A stretch of DNA of 64,000 nucleotides from Taxillus chinensis. Lineage: Eukaryota > Streptophyta > Magnoliopsida > Santalales > Loranthaceae. Below the pieces are notes generated by a model, which saw only the letters and a list, made by a program, of their open reading frames with translations, made no database searches and had not been told where the DNA came from. Within the stretch, counting starts at the first letter, position 1. Each line of letters starts with the position of its first letter. The position numbers and the translations under genes were made by a program. Positions 9,961 to 20,714 of this stretch are shown one piece after another. Location of the stretch: assembly GCA_023512835.1 (NCBI GenBank), contig CM042085.1, positions 28,975,812 to 29,039,811 on the forward strand, written 5' to 3'.

Positions 9961-12309
9961 ACTTCAAGTGATCCGGCAATGCATTCTAGAGATGCTCCTG
10001 AAAGACAACACTTTACACTTTTGGTGCCCAAACTTGCTTCGGGCGGTTAGAGAGAGCAGCGGATTGTCAACATTTACGGATTTGATTTTGTTAGGACTTT
10101 TAGCTTTCCAAGTTGACATTAACTTGTTAGTTTCAATGCTTCTTTTATTTGGGTTTTCTTGGGAGAGACACTCCTTTTAGATTTAGATTTTGTTTTGCTC
10201 GAAGAACCCCTTTTATCAAACTGATCTTTATTGGATTGAAATTGATTACAAAGCCAGCTATCGGATAGACTCCAACATTCATAGTGATAATGACCCATTT
10301 CCCTACGGATGGAACAGACACTATAATGTGAAGTACAAACGGGGGATACGGTTCTCTTAGATTTTACTGATTTTCTACTCTATTCCCTGTGGCCTAATCC
10401 ATTACGTTTGGGTGACGCGCTCTTGGCCCTAAATGCGTCGGCCTTAGCCTTGTCTTTCTTTTTGGGTGCTACGCTTTTGGCTTTAACTGCGGCAGCCTTC
10501 CCTTCATCTTTAGTTACGGGTGCTACTTGGTTCGGGAAGTGCGAGAATGACCTCCGCTCCCACAATCATAAACTATGGTGCCACCTGAAATGAAACCATC
10601 CAACGGTTTAGATGTACTAACAGGATATAAGTTGGTTAGTTTAGGAGTGAAATCCAGAGGACACTCGGTAGCTTGAGCTTTGGAAGTTGATGGTTCGGAA
10701 CCTAGGCCAGGTTTGACTCGGATGTCGTCGGGATCATCCTAAAGGTAGAGGCTATTTCCCCGGATTTTAGCCACTTATGATTTATTTCCTTTTCCTGTTC
10801 CGGTTCATTTTCGAGTCTTTTTACTATAACTTTTAGGCCTGAGAGATTGGTATTTAACAAATGATTTTCAGCTCTTAGATCATGATACCAAGCTTCTTTT
10901 CCTCTCGAAGTCGGTGACGTCCTTTTCGAGTCTATTAATAGTAAATTCAAGACGTTTATTCGACTTTCCATATCTTTATACATTTGAGTAATTATTAGTC
11001 TCTCATTCTTTTCATGATCACATGCGGTAGTAAGAGATTCTAATTTACTTAGGAGCTCAGAGATAGAAGGTACCTCGGTATTTGCCATGAGGCGGACGTT
11101 CGGCTTAGTGGTCGGCTCATCATCCGAGGATTCCTCCTCTTCTTCCGAGCCACTCATGTATTTTGTCACGAGCGCCTTCCTCTTGCTCTTGCTGTTATCT
11201 GAGGTGGAGCGGCGAGGAGTTACCTTGTCACTTTTCTCGGCCACTTTTGTTTTGGACCTGCATTCCTTGGCCCAGGTGACCGGTTTTCCCACGGTTGAAA
11301 CATTCCTGGGAACTAGACTCCGGTCGCTCCTTCCTTTGGAACGATGATGATGAGCGTCTTCGATCCCTCTTCTGCTTTCCGTAGGAATCGCTCAAAGGAT
11401 TTGACAAGAAGGGCTATCTCTTCCTCCTCGTCGAAATCGAATTGTCGGATACGTCCGTATCATCATTCCTCAGTATGTTTAGACATTCCGTAGCTTTGAG
11501 AGCTACCCCCTTTTCTTTCTAAGCTATTTTCTCATCTCTCGTCGAGTACTTAAACCTGACTTCGTGAGTCCGCAGCCTCTCCATACGGTTCTTCAAGGGG
11601 AACATACCGCGCGTTTTTGTCCGATTGCATCTGGAGTTGTTTGGAGTAGTAGCGATCCGGCAAGGAGCGAAAGAACTTGTCATTGATCCGGGATTGAGAA
11701 TAATGCTCATTGACGATCTTCGGTTCAAGAATGAGCTTGCCGAATCTCCGATAGATGCTTTCAAGTGATTCGCCCGGTTTATGATTAAAACTCTCAAAGT
11801 TCCGTCGAGAGTGCGGATCACATCGCATCTGGGACTGACTCCCCTCATAGAGGATTGTCGGTTTGTCCCAAACGACTTTTGCTTGTCGTGCGGCCCTGGA
11901 CGTCCGTGAAAGCCTCGGAATCCAAAGACGATGTAACATAAGCCGAGCCTTTTCACTAGCGCACTGCCAGGCTCTTTCATCGTTGGTAAGTTCAAGATCT
12001 GTCTTTGGCCTCCTAACTCCATGTTCTCCGATAGTCATCAGAATTGGAATCTCCTGATGAAGACATGGCCACATAAGATGATCATGGCATACCATAAACA
12101 TCTTCATGTGAGCTTTCCACTGGGAGAAAAGCTCGGGTGTGAATTTGGGCGGTTTCGTTAAAGTAAAACCAGAACTCCGTGGTTGAGAAGCGGCGGCAAA
12201 GCAGGTTGAGGTGGGTCGACATTTTCACTGCGGCTTCGATTCGGAACAGGCTCCTGTGCACCTCCGGAGTTAAGGCGAGTGTTGAATAGCATATGCTTTC
12301 TTCGGCCAT
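9961..12309 (-). pseudogene. gag: E1 gag
   Basis: Structural protein of the virus-like particle. ATG at 12309 (MAEES) matches the E2 start (13984). The conserved Gag core is open at 12107-11550 (CHDHLMWPCLHQE, LESIYRRFGKLI). A zinc knuckle near 11304-11262 is damaged: one Cys is Arg and a base insertion shifts the frame. The segment 11292-10702 is Lys/Glu-rich with a likely coiled coil (ISELLSKLESL, MESRINVLNL). A basic stretch lies at 10565-10380, and a second knuckle near 10312-10270 has its second Cys changed to Arg. The long Gag with coiled coil is typical of Sireviruses. Confidence 0.85.
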
Positions 12310-12356
12310 TTCGAGATTGAAAGAGTGGGATCTCTACTTAGAACAAAGTAGAACTT

Positions 12357-12368
12357 GCTCGATACCAC
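12357..12368 (-). other. E1 primer-binding site (initiator Met tRNA), one base short
   Basis: On the minus strand, two bases after the 5' LTR, the sequence reads tggtatcgagc. The canonical primer site complementary to initiator Met tRNA is tggtatcagagc, so one A is missing. E2 has the canonical site at 13926-13937. The same deletion occurs in Tekay B and Tekay C. Confidence 0.88.
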
Positions 12369-12369
12369 T

Positions 12370-13642
12370 TGATGGTCCCTTGGAGCCTAAAGGGGGGGGG
12401 TGAATAGGCTCTTGTTCAAACTCTTTCCTTTCTCTCAAGACACAAACACTTATCTAGTTTAAGTGATAGAATCACTGCGGAAGATAACCAGGATAGTGGA
12501 AGTATTTTGTTTTATTATCACAAGATGAATACAACAAAATAGAAGCAAAACTCTCTTACACTCGTTTACAAATGAAGTCACACACTAGCCAAGTTCTATC
12601 TCTAAAGATAATAAAGCTCCTCTTTCTTTTTCTTCTTCTCTTTTCAACTTGTTTAATAATGTATAAGTATGAATATTTATACAAAACATTCCTAAGAGAC
12701 AACCTTGGAACTTGTAGTTCCGGAATGCGTTCCGCACTAACTATCCCTCGGTAATCTCTCTGCCTTGACTCGCTGCGGATTGTGGAGCTCAAGATCTTGG
12801 ATTTCAAGAGTATAAGTGTCTTTGTGAGTTTCGAGATACAATTAAGGTTGTGTCCACATATCCGGATGATCCACGTGTAAGATTCTTCAGGTTCTCAATA
12901 CATTCGTCTTACATCGGGACACCACAAGCCGATAACTTTAAATGCGGTTTAGTTGGAGCAAGTGTCTTCTTGGTCCGGTGTAATTTTCCTTACTCCGTAG
13001 CTAATGAAGCTCGGAACCTTACTCCGTGTTAGTGGTTGCTTACTCCGTATCTATTTAGTACTGGGAATCCTTAGTCCGTGTCGTGCTTCCTTACTCCGCA
13101 TGTAAGTTCCTTACTCCGTATGTAAGTTCCTTACTCCGTATGTAAGTTCCTTACTCCGCATGTAAGTTCCTTACTCCGGGCGAGTCTTGAAAAGTCTGAT
13201 GACTTATTCCGTGTCAGCGCTTTCTTACTCCGCATGTAAGTTCCTTACTCCGTATGTAATTTCCTTACTCCGTATGTAATTTCCTTACTCCGTATGTAGG
13301 TTCCTTACTCTGTATGTAGGTTCCTTACTCCGGGCGAGTAATAAATCCGGATTCCTTACTCGCATCCTGGTTTCCTTACTCCGCACTTATCCTTTAAGTT
13401 CTTAGTCCGTAGGATTGTTCCTTATTCCGTATGCATTTGTTACTTGGTTATTTACCAAGTGTTTGACGACACTCACTCTTGTCCGGATTAGGATTATGTA
13501 TCCTGTCCTTAGCTTTGCTCTCACGAGTGCATCTCTGGATTAGTAACATATCTTCCGAAATGATCAAATAAACACAAAAGATCTCAGATCAAATTACATA
13601 AGGCTTTATCAGCATTATCCAAATTCCGGGTTTGATCCAACA
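12370..13642 (-). repeat. E1 5' LTR
   Basis: Partner of 791-2061, 1273 bp with tg...ca ends. It carries the minus-strand TATA-like element at 12681-12674 and the ccttactccg array at about 12990-13400. The adjacent TSD copy cacgt is at 13643-13647. Confidence 0.95.
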
Positions 13643-13923
13643 CACGTACATGTACAAGAGCTTTTAGAGATCATATTGGCTAGTGTGTGAGTCATTGTAA
13701 ACAGAGTGTAAGAGAGTTTACAGTAGATCGAAAAGCTTTATTAGCTTTCATCTTCTAATGTTTTGTTGTATTTATGAGTTGATAATAAAACAAAATACTT
13801 TCACTATCTGGTTATCTTCTGCATTGATATTATCGTTTAACCAGATAAGTGTTGTGCCAGAAACAAGTAAAGAGATTTCAATTATAGCCTATTCACCCCC
13901 CTCTAGGCTCCCAGGGACTAACA
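13643..13923 (+). repeat. E2 5' LTR, second part
   Basis: Continues the E2 LTR after E1: 13643-13647 is the duplicated cacgt, and the rest aligns with the last 280 bases of solo LTR S (about 39945-40228). It ends gggactaaca, directly before the primer site. Confidence 0.9.
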
Positions 13924-13925
13924 AG

Positions 13926-13937
13926 TGGTATCAGAGC
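13926..13937 (+). other. E2 primer-binding site (initiator Met tRNA)
   Basis: tggtatcagagc, the exact complement of the 3' end of initiator Met tRNA, two bases after the LTR. It shows that 1-790 plus 13648-13923 is a 5' LTR and sets the E2 orientation. Confidence 0.92.
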
Positions 13938-13983
13938 AAGTCTACCTACTCAAAGTAGAGATCCAACTCTTGCTGTCTCAACA

Positions 13984-16230
13984 ATGGCCGAAGAAAGTAA
14001 TATGTTGTTCAACGCTCACCTTAACTCTGGAGGTGCACAAGAGTCCCCTTCCCAATCGCAAAGAGCGAGCCGATAATCTCGATTTGAGCACAAGTGCTCA
14101 ACCTGCTGCTCCCGCTGCTCCTCAACAACGGAGTTCTGGTTTCACTTTGACCAAACTGCCAAAGTTCACACCTGAGCTTTTCTCCCAGTGGAAAGCTCGC
14201 ATGAGAATATTCATGATATGTCATGATCATCTCATGTGGCCGTGTCTTCATCAGGAGCTACCTATTCCGATGACTATCGGAGAAAATGGAGTTAGAAGGC
14301 CAAACACTGATGCTGAACTCACCAATGAGGAAAGAGCCTAGCAGTATGCTAGCGAAAAGGCTCTGGCATACGTAACATCGTCTTTGGACTCCGAAGGTTT
14401 CATGGACGTCTAGGGCCGCACGATAGTGAAAGCTGTCTAGGATAAACCGACAATCCTCTATGAGGGAAGTCGGTCTCAAATGCGGACATCATCTCGTGCT
14501 CTCAAATAGAACTTTGAGAGTTTCACTCATAACTGGTGAATCCCTTGAGAACATCTACCGGAGATTCGGCAAGCTTATTCTCGACCTGAAGACCGTTAAT
14601 GAGCACTAAACTCAATTCCGAATCAATGACAAGTTTTTTCGTTCCTTGCCGGATCACTACTACTCCAAGTAGCTCTAGATGCAAGTCGACAAGAACCGGC
14701 AAGATGCTCCATACAACTGATGATGATACGGAAGAGTCGAGAACTCGACTCGGACGTTGAAGAAGAAATAGCTCTTCTGGTCAAATCCTTCAGCGATTCC
14801 TCAGGAAAAAGTATAAAAGGATTCGGAAGAGGCTCCTCATTAACATACGAAGGAAGGAGCGATCGGACTCTACTTCCCAAGATTGCTACAATTGTGCGAA
14901 ACCCGGTCACTGGACCAAGGATTGTAAATCCAAATCAAAGACGGCTGATAAAAGTGACAAGGTTAAACCCTGATGCTCCACCTCGAAAAATAGCAAGAAC
15001 AAGAGGAAGGCATTCGTCAAAAAGTACGTTAGTGTCTCGGAAGAAGAGGAGGAATCCTCGATGATGAGCCAACCGAAAAGACGAACGTCTGCCTTATGGC
15101 AAATACTGAGGTACCTTCTATCTCTGAGCTCATGAGTATATTGGAATCTCTTACTGCTAAACGTGATCATGAAAAAAATGAGAGATTAATAATCAATCAA
15201 ATGGAGAAAGATATGAATGGTCAAGCTAAATGTCTTGAATATATTGTTGCAAGACTTGAAAAAGACATAGTTGACTTTAGGAGTAAAGAGGCTTGGTATC
15301 ACAATCTAAGAGTTGAAAATCATTTGCTAAATACTAACCTAAATGTCTTAACAGTTAATCTTAAAAGACTCGAGAATGAACTCGAAAAAGGAAAAGGAAA
15401 TAAATCGTAAGTGGCTAAAATCGGGGGAAATAGCTTCTACGTTTAGGACTGATTTGGATGACATCTAAGTTAAACTTGGCCTTGGCTCCAAACCATCAAC
15501 CTCAACTCAAGCTACTGAGTGTCCCTCGGATTTCATTCTGAAACTAACCAACCTTTATACTGTTAGTACATCTAAACCGTTGGATGGTTTTATTTCGGAT
15601 GTCACCATAGTTTATGATCGTGGAAGTGAGGCTATTATCGCTAATCCCGAAATAGTAGCACTCATACCTAAAGATGAAGGGAAGGCTGCTAATGTTAAAG
15701 CCAAAACTGTAGCACCCAGAAAGAAAGGAAAGGATAAGGATGACTCATCTAGGGCCAAGAGCATGTCACCCAATCGCAAAGGACTAGGCCATAGGGAACA
15801 ATGTAAAAAAACCGTTAAACCTAAAAAACTCAGTATCCCCTATTTGTGCTCCACATCATAGTGTCTGTTCTATTTGTAGAGAAATAGGCCATTATCACTA
15901 TGAATGTTGGAGTCTATCCGATGACCGACTTTGCAATCAAGTTCATATTAATAAAGATCAGTTCATAAAAAAGGGTTTTTCTAGCAAATCTAAATCTAAA
16001 TCTCAAAGGAGTAACTCTCCCAAGAAAACCCAAATAAAAGAAGCAATTGACGCTAACAAAGTGAAGTCAACATGGAAAGCTAAAGTTTCTAACAAAGCAA
16101 AATCCGGAATTGTTGATACTGTTGTTGTTTCTCCTAACCGCCCGAGACAAGTTTGGGCACCAAAAGTGTAATCTATTGTCATACAAGAGCATCTCTATAA
16201 TTCTTTACCAGACCACTAAAAGTCAAAGAT
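13984..16230 (+). pseudogene. gag: E2 gag with two zinc knuckles and a coiled coil
   Basis: ATG at 13984 (MAEES) is followed by a frameshift; the Gag core is open in another frame to 14341 (FTLTKLPKFTPELFSQWK, CHDHLMWPCLHQE). Many stops follow. A perfect CX2CX4HX4C knuckle (CYNCAKPGHWTKDC) is at 14884-14925. The segment 15096-15410 is charged and heptad-like (LESLTAKRDHEKNERL, VARLEKDIVDF), probably a coiled coil. A Lys-rich segment lies at 15650-15830, and a second intact knuckle (CSICREIGHYHYEC) at 15866-15907. Sirevirus Gag proteins are known for such a coiled-coil extension. The many stops show that E2 is older than E1. Confidence 0.85.
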
Positions 16231-16235
16231 CAATT

Positions 16236-16360
16236 AAAGCAAGTGGATACTCGATAGCGGATGCTCCGGACATATGACGGGTGATAAGTCTCTCGTCGTA
16301 GAAGTTCTTGACAAATGAGGACCATTCGTATCATATGATGATAACAAGAAAGGTAAGACG
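16236..16360 (+). pseudogene. pol: E2 pol: aspartic protease
   Basis: WILDSGCSGHMTGD is encoded at 16244-16285, with the catalytic Asp-Ser-Gly at 16253-16261 intact; a stop follows near 16317. The motif and its place before the pre-integrase domain fit a copia protease. Confidence 0.82.
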
Positions 16361-17760
16361 TGGGGTGTGACACTTTCACCAGCGGTTGTGTATCAATTAC
16401 TAAGGTTGCACTAGTCGAAGGTTTGAAGCATAATCTGCTAAGTGTCAGTAATTTATGTGACAAAGGATTTATTGTTTCCTTTATGTCCAACACCTACACA
16501 GTTAAGCAAAACTTATCCGGAGAGATTAAGTTATCCGGATCAAGAGATGGGGACATATATTCAGTGGTCTTAAGAAATAATTCTTCTGACCCTGTATGCT
16601 TCCTTACTACAACATTAAATGAAGAAAGTTGGCTATGACACAAGCGTTGCGCTCATTTAAATTTTAAAACTTTGTCTAAACTAGCATCGCTTGACTTGGT
16701 CAATGGTCTACCCAAACATAAATACTCCAGAGACTCACTCAGTCGAGAATGCCAACTTGGCAAGCAGACCAAGCATAGCTTTAAGAGCAAATCAGTTAAT
16801 TCAATAACTGCTCCATTGCAACTTCTTCATATGGACCTCTATGGTCCCATTTCTATTGCTTCTCTTGCTGGTGCGAGATATACCCTTGTAGTTATCGATG
16901 GCTTCACTAGGTATATATGGGTGATGTTCCTGAAATCGAAGATCAAACCTTTGAACATCTTGTAGATCTCTTCAACTGGATAAGCAATTCACAAAGACTG
17001 AGTATTAAATGTATCAGGAGTGATCATGGTACAGAATTTGACTTTTCCGATATGAGATCATACTGTTTCTATTGTTTCTCTTGCTGGTGTGAGATATACC
17101 CTTGTGGTTATCAATGACTTCACCAGGTATACATGGGTGATGTTCCTGAAATCGAAGATCAAACCTTTGAACATCTTGTAGATCTCTTCAACCGGATAAG
17201 CAATTCACAAGGATCGAGCATTAAATGTATCAGGAGTGATCATGGTATGGAATTTAACTTTTCCAATATGAGATCATATTGTTCTAAATAGGGCATTCAA
17301 CATGACTTCTCTGTGCCCAGGACTCCATAATAAAATGGAGTTGCTGAACGTAGGAATTATACTTTAGTCGAAGCTGGTAGATCAATGTTAGCAGGGGTAA
17401 AGCTTCCTCTCAGTCTATGGGCTGAAGCTATGTCCACTGCATGCTATGTTCAGAACAGAACTCTTATTAATAAGGTTATCATGAAAACACCCTATGAGAT
17501 GTGGAGAGGCAGGAGGCCATCAATCTCTCATTTCAAAGCTTTTGGGTATGCTTGCTACGTGTTAAACAACGGCAAAGGGGCCTGGAGTAAATTTGAGCCA
17601 AAATCCGATGATGAGATCTTTGTCGGACACTCGTTACACAGCAAGGCTTATCACATTTTTAATAGAAGACGTTTAACAATTGAAGAATCATCCATGTTGA
17701 TTTTGATGAGTCTAACCTTGATTGGTCAAGTATAGGATCTTCAAATTCAAATATGCAGGA
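16360..17760 (+). pseudogene. pol: E2 pol: GAG-pre-integrase and integrase with an internal duplication
   Basis: The N-terminal zinc region is at 16360-16720 (SGSRDGDIYSVVLRNNSS, HKRCAHLNF, broken by a stop at 16636). The core start is at 16672-16965 (LLHMDLYGP, TLVVIDGFTRYIW). Then comes a 216-bp tandem repeat of part of the core (about 16846-17280). The third catalytic residue, Glu in GVAERRN, is at 17346-17348. The C-terminal half is open at 17385-17735 (LPLSLWAEAMSTACYVQNR, HSLHSKAYHIFNRR). The duplication and several stops inactivate the gene. Confidence 0.9.
16846..17280 (+). repeat. 216-bp tandem duplication in the E2 integrase core
   Basis: Two copies offset by exactly 216 bases: gggtgatgttcctgaaatcg starts at 16919 and again at 17135, and cttgctggtg...gagatatacccttgt occurs near 16864 and 17080. 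The copies differ by scattered substitutions (for example ggcttcactagg against gacttcaccagg). 216 is 72 codons, so the repeat alone would keep the frame. Edges are approximate. Confidence 0.88.
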
Positions 17761-18155
17761 TCATAAGGACACGATTGATTATTCACAGTTCCAACATGTT
17801 CCTGCCACTACTATTGATCCATCAATTAGCACCAGTGAAGCAAGAAGAAATGTTACTGATGATGCTTCCGAAGAATGGGACTCAGGATTTCCACTCAACT
17901 CCGGACCAATTGTTATGAACATCCAAAACACCGGAGAACCTTCTAGTCCATCTGCATCGGTTAATACTGAAAGTCACGGTGCCGATGAACCTCAAACTAC
18001 TTCTAGAACTGTTCATCATACGGATATAATCGGCCCGGAAGAAGCTCAACTAGCTAATGTATATGATCCACCCGAGCTGGCGAGCTTCAAAACATTGAAT
18101 ATTCACCACCACTTGCACGAACTATAGGTGGACTCGAAACCACCCATCTGATCAA
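17761..18155 (+). pseudogene. pol: E2 pol: linker between integrase and RT
   Basis: An open stretch of 124 codons (17753-18127) rich in Ser, Thr, Asp and Glu (for example HGADEPQTTSRT). It aligns with the E1 linker at 8640-8270. Copia polyproteins usually have such a poorly conserved, acidic linker. No domain recognised. Confidence 0.7.
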
Positions 18156-19304
18156 GTGATTGGTGATCCTATTGTTGGGGTAAGAACAAGGGCAACCACC
18201 TCCACTTGTGTCTCTATTCGTGTTTTCTATCACGAGATAGAGCTAAAGGTGGTGGATGAGCCCCTTCAAGATTCAAACTGGATAAATGCTATTCAAGAAG
18301 AGCTTAATCGGTTCAAGAGGAATGAAGTGTGGATACTCGTACCAAGGCCTAGGTCGTAACAAGTCATTGGAGTTAAATGGGTGTTCGAAACAAACTTGAT
18401 ACCTGATGGAATAGTAATCCGGAACAAAGCTCGACTGGTAGCCCAAGGATATCGTCAAGAAGAAGGCATTGATTATGACAGAACTTTTGCTCCAGAGCTG
18501 GACTTGAGGCTATCCGAATGTTCCTAGCGTATACATCATATGAAAACTTCACGGTTTATCAAATGGACGTTAAGAGTGCTTTTCTTAATGAAGATCTTCA
18601 AAAGAAGGTTTATGTTGAATAACCTCCGGGATTTGTTGAACACAAGGCTGAACATATGATGTATAAACTATGGAAAGCCTTGTACGGATTGAAGCAAGCT
18701 CCAAGAGCCTGGTACGACACACTGTCGGAATTCTTGCTCGAACATAACTTCAGAAAAGGGAAGATAGACAAAACATTATTCTTATAGAAAGAGAAGGGTC
18801 ATTTTTGGATCATCTAATCCGAAGCTTTGTGAAGAGTTTGCGAAGTTAATGACTGGCAAGTTTGAAATGAGCATGATGGGAGAATTATCGTACTTCCTTG
18901 GAATAGAAGTTAAACAAATGAAGGATGAAATCTTCATCAACCAAGCTAAGTACACATGGGACTTAATCAAGAAGTTCAAAATGCAAAACTCAACTCCCGT
19001 GAAGTCTCTCATGCCAGTCAGTGCCAAGTTAGATCCAGATCTTAATATAGAATCAGTAAATGTAACTGAATACAAAAGCGTGATAGGATCATTGTTATAT
19101 CTTATGGCAAGTCACCAGGATATCATGTTCGTAACTTGCATATGTGCAAGATATCAGGCGAATCCTAAAGAGTTACACATGCTTCATGTCAAACGGATAT
19201 TACAAGATCTTAAAGGGACTATGAATTTGGGAATTTGGTATCCAAAGGAGTCCAACTTCTCTTTATGCGGATATTCGAATCGATTTTGCCGGGTCATTGC
19301 ATAG
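18156..19304 (+). pseudogene. pol: E2 pol: copia reverse transcriptase lacking its catalytic motif
   Basis: The RT start is at 18240-18440 (DSNWINAIQEELNRFKRNEVW, KWVF, RNKARLVAQGYRQEEG). The palm and [17 protein letters not shown] segment lie near 18550-18725 in shifting frames. Between 18798 and 18812 the sequence jumps from gagaagggtcat to ttttggatcatc; about 34 bases present in E1 (around 7600-7560) and encoding the YVDD active site are missing. The connection region is open at 18849-19304 (GELSYFLGIEVKQM, SVIGSLLYLMASH, CARYQANPKE). Confidence 0.88.
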
Positions 19305-19435
19305 AAAGGAATAACACTAGTGGTACTTGTCAGTTCCTTGGAAACAGATTGATTTCATGGTTCAGTAAGAAGCAGAATTCCGTATCAACCTCTACTGCTG
19401 AGGCGGAATACATAGCTGCTAGGAGTTGCTGCGCA
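19305..19435 (+). pseudogene. pol: E2 pol: RNase H, first part
   Basis: Encodes TSGTCQFLGNRLISWF and SVSTSTAEAEYIAA, the start of copia RNase H. It is cut at 19435 by Tekay A and resumes at 37662. The 5 bases gcgca at 19431-19435 are duplicated at 37657-37661. Confidence 0.92.
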
Positions 19436-19999
19436 TGTAATGACCTGTGTTTTGAGATGTGTGGAGTTAGTCACGGTTTACCTTTTGAGTGGCAATTTTC
19501 TAATTTTTGGGGAACTTCTACTCTTGGACTTCAGCCAAATCATTTTATTTTACCAAATAAGGAACTTTTGACGAAAGAGGGCAGCCTAGGGAGGCAGAAA
19601 TAGAGTGCACGTCATTTGGGGCATTATGACGTGCAAGATTTTTATTGGATGTCTGCCTTCTACATGATGCAAGGAAGCTTGGGGTAGAATTTCACAGCAT
19701 TTGGAGCTGTACGTCATATGGGGATATGACATGCATTATGGCGTGCAGCCATATTTTTGCACCATCACCTTGGTTTTGTTATTCTAGTAATCTTTTTCTA
19801 AAGGGGCATGTTGGAATTATGGATATTTTATTGTGTGTGGATGCAGGAAGGTCGTAGCTTGTTCCATCAAAACTACGTCGTTTTGATCCTGGAGTTCACT
19901 TAATCAAAACTACGTCGTTTTGATTGTCTGGGTGTCTATATAAGAGGTGGAGGATTCATAGGTTTAGGGTTCTTCTTTTGGCAAGCCACCGCAGCCGTC

Positions 20000-20034
<35 letters not shown>

Positions 20035-20714
20035 AGGAGAGCTTCTGGTTGCTGCTGGAGCGTCTTGCGTGGGTGGACGGCGTCCAGCATGGGAACGAGA
20101 AGGATTTTCTTTGAGGTAGGGGTTCTGTCTTCTTGTATCCAATCCGGGGTTAGGCCCTGCGATAGATTGACTGTTGAGTTATAGTGTTGTATATATATAT
20201 ATATATTATATATGTAAATTTATATAGGTGTGACCTCCTATATGAATGTTGGCCTTCAATGGCATATTATTGTGTTTGATATTAAGCTTTGTGTGGCTAC
20301 GCATGTTAGGTGTTTGGTTTTAATCTGTGTGGCTAGGTTTTTGAGCCTGTGATTATATGCGTGCTAAGTGTTTGATGTTATGCCTGTGTGACTTTGCGGA
20401 TTATGTGTTTGATGTTAGCCTATGTGGCTAAGCCTGAGAGGTTGTGGATATGTTAGCCTATGTGGCTAAACCTGAGAGGTCAGGATATGTTAGCCAATGT
20501 GGCTAAGCCTGAGAGGATGTGGATATCTTGGCCTGTGTGGTGCCTGAGAGGCCGTGGATATGTGAGCCTGTGTCGCTATGGTAATGGTTGTACCTGTTCA
20601 GTGACTTGTGGATTGATACTCAACCTGTGGAATATAACCTGCTTATATCTTATTGTCACTACACGGCACTTGTGCACATTCTCATGTAGATGCTAGGAAC
20701 ATGGGATGGGTTGG
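19436..20714 (+). repeat. A 5' LTR, first part
   Basis: Begins tgtaatgacctgtg, matching 36079 onward. It ends at the B insertion after gttgg (20710-20714). At 20405-20590 it has about four or five copies of a unit of roughly 37 bases (gttagcctatgtggctaagc...gagaggctgtggatat), about two more than the 3' LTR. A (ga)n run is at about 19999-20030 and an (at)n run at about 20191-20213. Confidence 0.92.
19606..20030 (+). promoter_or_regulatory. U3/R control cluster of A 5' LTR
   Basis: In order: an inverted repeat at 19606-19635 with arms tgcacgtcat and atgacgtgca; a second at 19713-19730 with arms gtcatat and atatgac around gggg; two copies of the ACGT-core palindrome (arms atcaaaac and gttttgat) at 19866-19887 and 19903-19924; the TATA box tatataa at 19937-19943; and a GA repeat near 20000. 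The order is shared with the LTRs of B, C and D. Function is inferred from position only. Confidence 0.65.

Larger units (their letters stand above)
791..13642 (-). mobile_element. E1: complete Sirevirus-type Ty1/copia element with an extra 3' coding region
   Basis: 12,852-bp element inserted in the 5' LTR of E2. It is flanked by the perfect TSD cacgt (786-790 and 13643-13647). LTRs of 1271 and 1273 bp begin and end tg...ca and differ at about 2% of sites by eye. Reading on the minus strand: 5' LTR 13642-12370, primer site 12368-12357, gag from 12309, protease near 9930, integrase 9750-8430, RT and RNase H 8400-6656, a spacer with purine tracts, an extra coding region 4969-2319, polypurine tract 2074-2062, 3' LTR 2061-791. 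Integrase before RT defines copia. gag and pol are broken by many frameshifts, so it is non-autonomous now. Confidence 0.93.

Noticed and set aside
13926..13937. tRNA-like segments at 12357, 13926, 22418, 29939, 30562 and 53028
   Set aside because: They match only the tRNA 3' end and sit next to LTRs; they are primer-binding sites and not tRNA genes.
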